NCBI GenBank assembly: GCA_910586705.1
Contig: CAJUJK010000014.1
Location: forward strand, 1 to 64,000
Source of the DNA: an uncultured Lachnospiraceae bacterium
Lineage (GTDB): Bacteria > Bacillota > Clostridia > Lachnospirales > Lachnospiraceae
DNA length: 64,000 bases
Reading direction: 5' to 3'
In this document: positions 60,300 through 64,000 of the stretch, in pieces
Position numbering within the stretch: the first letter of the stretch is position 1
Layout of the letters: each line of letters begins with the position of its first letter
Notes under the pieces: model-generated
Database searches by the model: none
Told to the model about the DNA's origin: nothing
Seen by the model: the letters and a program-made list of their open reading frames with translations, nothing else
Made by a program: the position numbers and the translations under genes

Positions 60300-61096
60300 A
60301 ACCATTTCACCATCGCCTTCGCCCACGTCTTGAAAAACATCCAGTTTGATGACACCTGTCCGTCAATCGCGCGACAGGCTTCTTCATAGTTGAAGGGCTG
60401 TCTGTTGCTGATCTGCGTGTAAGTGCCGACTGCACGGGAATAGCCCAGCGCAACTTTTCCGTTGGCGGCGTCCCCGACCGCCACCTGTGCGCCGTGTGCT
60501 GACGCGCCGAAAGCAAACTGACCAATACTCATCGCGCCCATGGAGAAGATGCCGAAGGCAAAGGCGCCAAAGCTGATCACACCAAAGGAAAAACTGCCAA
60601 AAGAGACCAGCCCGAAGGCAAGAACGGCGAAGGCGAGTAATCCCAGAGAGACAAGGCCGAAGCATAGTCCGCCCATCGCCACATAGCCGATAGCGAGCCA
60701 GCCCTGTGCGATAGCGCCGATGGCGATCACGCCTTTGGCACGGTGGATGCCCAACCCCAGATTGATATGCACAAGGGGAAGGTTTCCGATCATTTTTTTG
60801 CTCTTATATTCATAGTGGGGTCTTCGCCCAATGTAGTATGCTCCCTGAGAATATTCTTCCGTCCGGTGCGGTTCTTCTTTCGCTGTCCCATATGTTTCTT
60901 CCGTCTGTTTCAGAAGATAATCGGTGCTGACTTCAAAAAGTTCACTGATCGCCACGATTTTATCCAGTTCGGGGACTGACTGGTCTGTCTCCCACTTTGA
61001 AACGGACTGTCTGGACACGCCCAGCTTCTCCCCGAAGGTCTCCTGTGAAAATCCCTGTTCTGTTCGTAATCTGAAAATTTTTTCTCCAAGCGTCAT
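60296..61096 (-). CDS. XRE regulator with long pentapeptide-like repeat domain
   Basis: A 266-residue protein. Residues 4-60 are a Cro/C1 helix-turn-helix (FSQETFGEKLGVSRQSVSKW). After a linker, about 18-20 repeats of five residues with the pattern Ala/Ser-Phe/Ile-Gly-x-hydrophobic (for example SFGSF, SFGVI, AFGIF) fill residues 115-215, suggesting a beta-helix or a membrane-embedded stack. The C-terminal 50 residues form a separate small region. ATG 61096 lies after GGAGG. Similar N-terminal domains occur in XRE proteins at 43648 and 15926. Confidence 0.8.
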   Translation of the reverse strand: MTLGEKIFRLRTEQGFSQETFGEKLGVSRQSVSKWETDQSVPELDKIVAISELFEVSTDYLLKQTEETYGTAKEEPHRTEEYSQGAYYIGRRPHYEYKSKKMIGNLPLVHINLGLGIHRAKGVIAIGAIAQGWLAIGYVAMGGLCFGLVSLGLLAFAVLAFGLVSFGSFSFGVISFGAFAFGIFSMGAMSIGQFAFGASAHGAQVAVGDAANGKVALGYSRAVGTYTQISNRQPFNYEEACRAIDGQVSSNWMFFKTWAKAMVKWF

Positions 61097-61217
61097 GTTT
61101 TCCTCCAAATAGTTCTCTCATTTTAGTAGCCGGATTTTTATAACCCCGTGTCTTTCCGGCTCACTTTGATTATAGAAAAGATTGGGGGAAAGGCTATATA
61201 GGCGGCTTGGAAATTTG

Positions 61218-61355
61218 TCAACCGGCGGTTGCAGGCGTGTGTTTATGCGGGTTTGTTAAAATATTCTTGTCTGAATAAATTCTGCGGAAGTCATATTCCG
61301 GCAGACTGTACAGTTTTGCGGCAAGACTCTGCAAGAGGTCTCTGGTGGGATTCAT
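61218..61355 (-). pseudogene. Short frame coupled to S66 peptidase, possible truncated gene
   Basis: A 45-codon frame starts with ATGA overlapping the stop of the S66 gene: MNPTRDLLQSLAAKLYSLPE and so on to TATAG. The first 38 residues look like the helical start of a folded protein, then the frame ends. The coupling and the coherent N-terminus suggest a gene cut short, but I do not recognise its family. Confidence 0.35.
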
Positions 61356-62218
61356 TTCTGCTCCAAATGCCTATGTCCGCCCACCAGCACCGCCCGGGAA
61401 TCCGTTCCGTGTCCGACAAACGCTGTTTTTGCCACAGGAAGTCCCGGATCCAGAAACTTTTTCAGTAACGTCCACACATCCGGCATACACTTTTCCTGCT
61501 CCATCTGGGTGAAAGTGCCGAGCAGAATCCCGCGCACCTGCTCAAATGCGCCAAGCTGCTGTAACTGGCTGAAATACGTGAGCATCTGAGGCGCGGTGCC
61601 GCCCAGAGATTCCAAAAGCAGAATCTTGTCTGTCAGTTCCGGGAAATACGGGGTGCCCGCAAGCTTTAAAAAGCAACGGACATTTCCGCCTACAACAACG
61701 CCTTTCATTGTAGTTCCCTGCAAAAAGGTATAGGGAAACTGAAAAAGCGTTTCCCTGTTTCCGAAAACCGCATTTTTAAAATTTTCCTGCTGCTCTTCGG
61801 CGTGGTCGTACATGAAATTACAGATCTGATACAGTGCGGAAGGCTTTCCCGTCTTTGCATAGATGGCGTTGATCACGGTTGTCAGATCGCTGTAACCCCA
61901 GAACATTTTATCGCAGGCGGCAATCGCTTCGTAATCCAGATAGGGAAGAATCTCGTTGGCTATGTCTCCGCCTGAGATATCAAAAATCCCTCTCACGGAA
62001 TCGTCGCGATAAAAATCCATCAATGCCTGCGCGCGTTCCACGGCGCTGCCGCTCTCCACACTTCCCCGTTCAAAAATATACGGCGATATGACGGGTACCA
62101 GATGCATTCCCAAAAGAATTTCCTGTAACCGTCTGAATTTCGCTTCTTTTCGTTTTTCCCAGCCGTTAGAACAGCACACAATCCCGAGTTTATCGCCGGG
62201 TTTTATTTGCATTTCCAT
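61352..62218 (-). CDS. S66 family peptidase (LD-carboxypeptidase/MccF-like)
   Basis: A 288-residue serine peptidase of family S66. The nucleophile Ser sits in FWGYSDLT, the catalytic Glu in ILLLESLGG and the His in FVGHGTDS. The protein resembles both LD-carboxypeptidase, which trims peptidoglycan tetrapeptides, and MccF, which destroys microcin C-type peptidyl nucleotides; the wider loops do not decide. No signal peptide is seen, which favours a cytosolic role. It is transcribed with a short truncated frame after it. Confidence 0.88.
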   Translation of the reverse strand: MEMQIKPGDKLGIVCCSNGWEKRKEAKFRRLQEILLGMHLVPVISPYIFERGSVESGSAVERAQALMDFYRDDSVRGIFDISGGDIANEILPYLDYEAIAACDKMFWGYSDLTTVINAIYAKTGKPSALYQICNFMYDHAEEQQENFKNAVFGNRETLFQFPYTFLQGTTMKGVVVGGNVRCFLKLAGTPYFPELTDKILLLESLGGTAPQMLTYFSQLQQLGAFEQVRGILLGTFTQMEQEKCMPDVWTLLKKFLDPGLPVAKTAFVGHGTDSRAVLVGGHRHLEQK

Positions 62219-62245
62219 AAGAATCCCCTTTTTATGAAAAATATT

Positions 62246-62410
62246 TTATCTGTGATCCGTCTTTGTTTTCTGTTCCGGCAGACATCCCGCGCACCGGCTG
62301 CAGTCGCCGCCGCAGGAAAGGGATTTTCCCGCTTTTTTATCCTTCAGCATCTGTCGTATGGCGAGTGCAGCCGCGCCCGCCACTAGTAATAAAACGATAA
62401 ATGTCCCCAT
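62246..62410 (-). CDS. FeoB-associated Cys-rich membrane protein
   Basis: A 54-residue protein with an N-terminal membrane helix (TFIVLLLVAGAAALAI) and a Cys-rich tail CGGDCSRCAGC. This matches the small proteins normally encoded next to feoB ferrous iron transporters. No feoA or feoB is visible in the window, so it is an orphan or an unusual location. AGGAAAC precedes the ATG at 62410. Confidence 0.75.
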   Translation of the reverse strand: MGTFIVLLLVAGAAALAIRQMLKDKKAGKSLSCGGDCSRCAGCLPEQKTKTDHR

Positions 62411-62587
62411 ACGCTTCGTTTCCTTTTTTGCATTGCTTGTTTTGCTTTAACGTTTATTATATCACAAAATGAATGATAATTGGTGATTGAAAATGCTGGG
62501 TCAAATCTGCGAAACAGATTGATTAATGAATGGAATTGCATGATAATAAGGACAGAGGAAATAAGAATCAGTAGGAGGAAGGCTGTC

Positions 62588-63457
62588 ATGCAAAAGATTA
62601 AGATCGGTTCCCATGTGAAGATGGCGGGAAAGGAAATGTTTCTGGGGTCGGTAAAGGAGGCGGAGTCCTACGGAGCGAACGTCCTGATGCTTTACACAGG
62701 CGCGCCGCAGAATACGGTGAGAAAAGAGATCGGAGCGTTAAATATTGAGGCGGGATGGGCGTATGCCAAGGAAGCGGGAATTGAGGAGATCGTGGTTCAC
62801 GCGCCGTATATTATCAATCTGGGGAATACCGTGAAGCCGGAGACGTTTGAATTAGCCGTAACCTTTCTTGAAAAGGAGATAAAACGGACGGCGGCAATGC
62901 GCAGCAGGATTTTAGTGCTGCATCCGGGTGCCCATGTGGGAGCCGGGGAGGAAGCCGGAATTGCACAGATTGTAAAAGGGCTTAACCTTGTGCTTGATGA
63001 AAATGAGGATGACGTTTTTGTCGCGCTGGAAACTATGGCGGGAAAAGGAAGCGAGCTGGGGAGAACCTTTGAGGAATTGAAAATGATTTATGAGGGTGTG
63101 CATAAAAAGGACAGGCTGCGTGTCTGCTTTGACACCTGTCATGTGAACGACGCAGGGTATCGTCTGGTCGAGGATTACGAAGGGGTGTTACAACAGTTCG
63201 ATGAGATAATCGGACTTTCACAGATCGCGGCGATACATGTCAACGACAGCATGAATCCCTGCGGGGCACGCAAAGACCGCCATGCCAATATCGGCGAGGG
63301 GCATATCGGAACGGATATTTTGAAGAAAATTGTCCATGACGAGAGATTCGCGCAGGTGCCGAAGATTTTGGAGACGCCATGGATCTGTGAAGAGGGCAGT
63401 AAGGAGAAAACAATTCCGCCGTATAAGGAGGAGATTGCGCTGCTATTGGAGGACTGA
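62588..63457 (+). CDS. nfo: Endonuclease IV (deoxyribonuclease IV)
   Basis: A 289-residue AP endonuclease of base-excision repair. It has the TIM-barrel signatures IGSHVKMAGK at the start, VVHAPYIINLG, LVLHPGAHVG, ALETMAG, CFDTCHVNDAGY and HVNDSMNPCGARKDRHANIG with the metal-binding His, Glu and Asp residues of the trinuclear zinc site. Length is typical. ATG 62588 follows AGGAGGAAGG. Together with exonuclease III at 11399, the window has both main bacterial AP endonucleases. Confidence 0.95.
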   Translation: MQKIKIGSHVKMAGKEMFLGSVKEAESYGANVLMLYTGAPQNTVRKEIGALNIEAGWAYAKEAGIEEIVVHAPYIINLGNTVKPETFELAVTFLEKEIKRTAAMRSRILVLHPGAHVGAGEEAGIAQIVKGLNLVLDENEDDVFVALETMAGKGSELGRTFEELKMIYEGVHKKDRLRVCFDTCHVNDAGYRLVEDYEGVLQQFDEIIGLSQIAAIHVNDSMNPCGARKDRHANIGEGHIGTDILKKIVHDERFAQVPKILETPWICEEGSKEKTIPPYKEEIALLLED

Positions 63458-63464
63458 CAGAACG

Positions 63465-64000
63465 ATGGATTGCCAAATACAGGAACTGAGGATTGCCGGC
63501 ATGGACTGCCGCTTGTATCTGCCGCCCGGTTACGGGGAGGGAGAGGCGCGTTACCCGGTGATCTACGTCAACGGTGAGATTCCGATAGAAGGGATCGTGA
63601 CTAATCTGGTCAATGCGGGCGTGCAGGCGGACTTTCTTCTTCTTTCCATCCAGCCCGAAAGCTGGAACGACGACTTTACGCCGTGGGCGGCGCCTGCGTT
63701 CCGGGCGGGGGAGGAAGCGCCGCAGGGCAGGGCGGATGCCTATTTATCCTGTCTGACAGAAAAGATAAAGCCGTACATGGATGCCCATTTTCGGACAAAA
63801 TCGGAACCGAAGCACACGGCTCTGCTTGGCTATTCTCTGGGCGGGCTTACAGCGGTTTACGCGATTTATAAAACGGATGTGTTCGGCGTGATCGCCAGCC
63901 TTTCCGGGTCGCTCTGGTTTGACGGTTTCTGTGAGTTTATGGAGCGGGAAAAGCCGATTCGGACGGACTTGCGGATATATCTTTCCCTCGGAAAAAAGGA
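63465..64000 (+). CDS. Alpha/beta hydrolase, esterase-D/IroE-like, cut by window end
   Basis: The frame from ATG 63465 runs to the window edge with 178 codons. The nucleophile elbow ALLGYSLGGLTAVYA lies near residue 125, followed by SLSGSLWFDGF, a pattern of the Fes/IroE/esterase D group that hydrolyses siderophores or simple esters. The N-terminus (LYLPPGYGEGEARYPVIYVNG) is the usual start of these enzymes. Asp and His of the triad are beyond the window. GGAGG lies eleven bases before the start, seven bases after the nfo stop, so co-transcription is likely. Confidence 0.8.
   Translation, partial: MDCQIQELRIAGMDCRLYLPPGYGEGEARYPVIYVNGEIPIEGIVTNLVNAGVQADFLLLSIQPESWNDDFTPWAAPAFRAGEEAPQGRADAYLSCLTEKIKPYMDAHFRTKSEPKHTALLGYSLGGLTAVYAIYKTDVFGVIASLSGSLWFDGFCEFMEREKPIRTDLRIYLSLGKK

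Noticed and set aside
1..64000. Search by eye for tRNA, rRNA, CRISPR arrays, transposases and phage genes
   Set aside because: No rRNA-like conserved blocks, no evenly spaced repeats with spacers and no DDE or HUH transposase motifs were seen; a tRNA could still be missed by eye.

Overview
The window reads as a chromosome segment of a low-to-mid GC Firmicute, most likely a gut clostridium of the Lachnospiraceae. This is an inference from gene content and signals: strong AGGAGG-type ribosome sites, sigma-A promoters of TTGACA/TATAAT form, GHKL/LytTR and YesM/YesN two-component systems, LplB/YtcP-type sugar ABC permeases, GH43 and GH8 enzymes, FlxA-like and TSCPD proteins. I see no rRNA, tRNA, CRISPR array, transposase or phage gene.

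Layout. 0-3.5 kb: an Fe-S aldo/keto reductase, an NAD-dependent epimerase and a FlxA-like protein. 3.8-7.6 kb: a sucrose/fructan locus whose ABC permease and binding-protein genes are both cut down to C-terminal remnants, followed by an intact GH32 and a fructokinase. 7.7-9.9 kb: a GHKL/LytTR pair. 10.3-15.8 kb: MgtC-like protein, exonuclease III, an MBOAT/SGNH acyl-transfer pair and a lipoprotein. 15.9-19.6 kb: XRE regulator, a PIN-domain toxin-antitoxin pair, a GNAT, an alpha/beta hydrolase, and a MarR-flavodoxin operon under a palindromic operator. 19.7-28.8 kb: a glycan-type locus with a class II aldolase, a double nucleotidyltransferase, a membrane glycosyltransferase fused to a uridine-kinase-like domain, HAD, GT2, a GDPD-like protein and a GT39-like protein. 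28.9-33 kb: small proteins, murG and pgi.

33.3-43.3 kb is a xylo-oligosaccharide utilisation locus: GH43, YesM-like kinase, YesN-like AraC regulator, lipoprotein binding protein, two permeases and a GH8 exo-oligoxylanase, with no ATPase gene. 43.4-49.1 kb holds small regulators, a Fur/PerR protein with its box, a soluble chemoreceptor with a CZB domain, a lipoprotein, and a GNAT-LytTR-kinase operon whose ribosome site is a run of nine G. 49.5-57 kb holds four ABC half-exporters in order A1-B1-A2-B2, a tandem duplication of a heterodimeric pair. 57-64 kb is a decayed and mixed region: a broken nucleoside phosphorylase, an ANT(6)-type aminoglycoside adenylyltransferase, RelB, RelE and GHKL-kinase remnants, a tyrosine phosphatase, an XRE protein with pentapeptide-like repeats, an S66 peptidase, a FeoB-associated protein, endonuclease IV and a window-truncated esterase.

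The most unusual signals are the glycan locus with its double nucleotidyltransferase and glycosyltransferase-kinase fusion, the duplicated ABC exporters, and a family of bipartite hairpin repeats placed just upstream of genes, one copy of which seems to carry a 54-base insertion flanked by a 6-base duplication.
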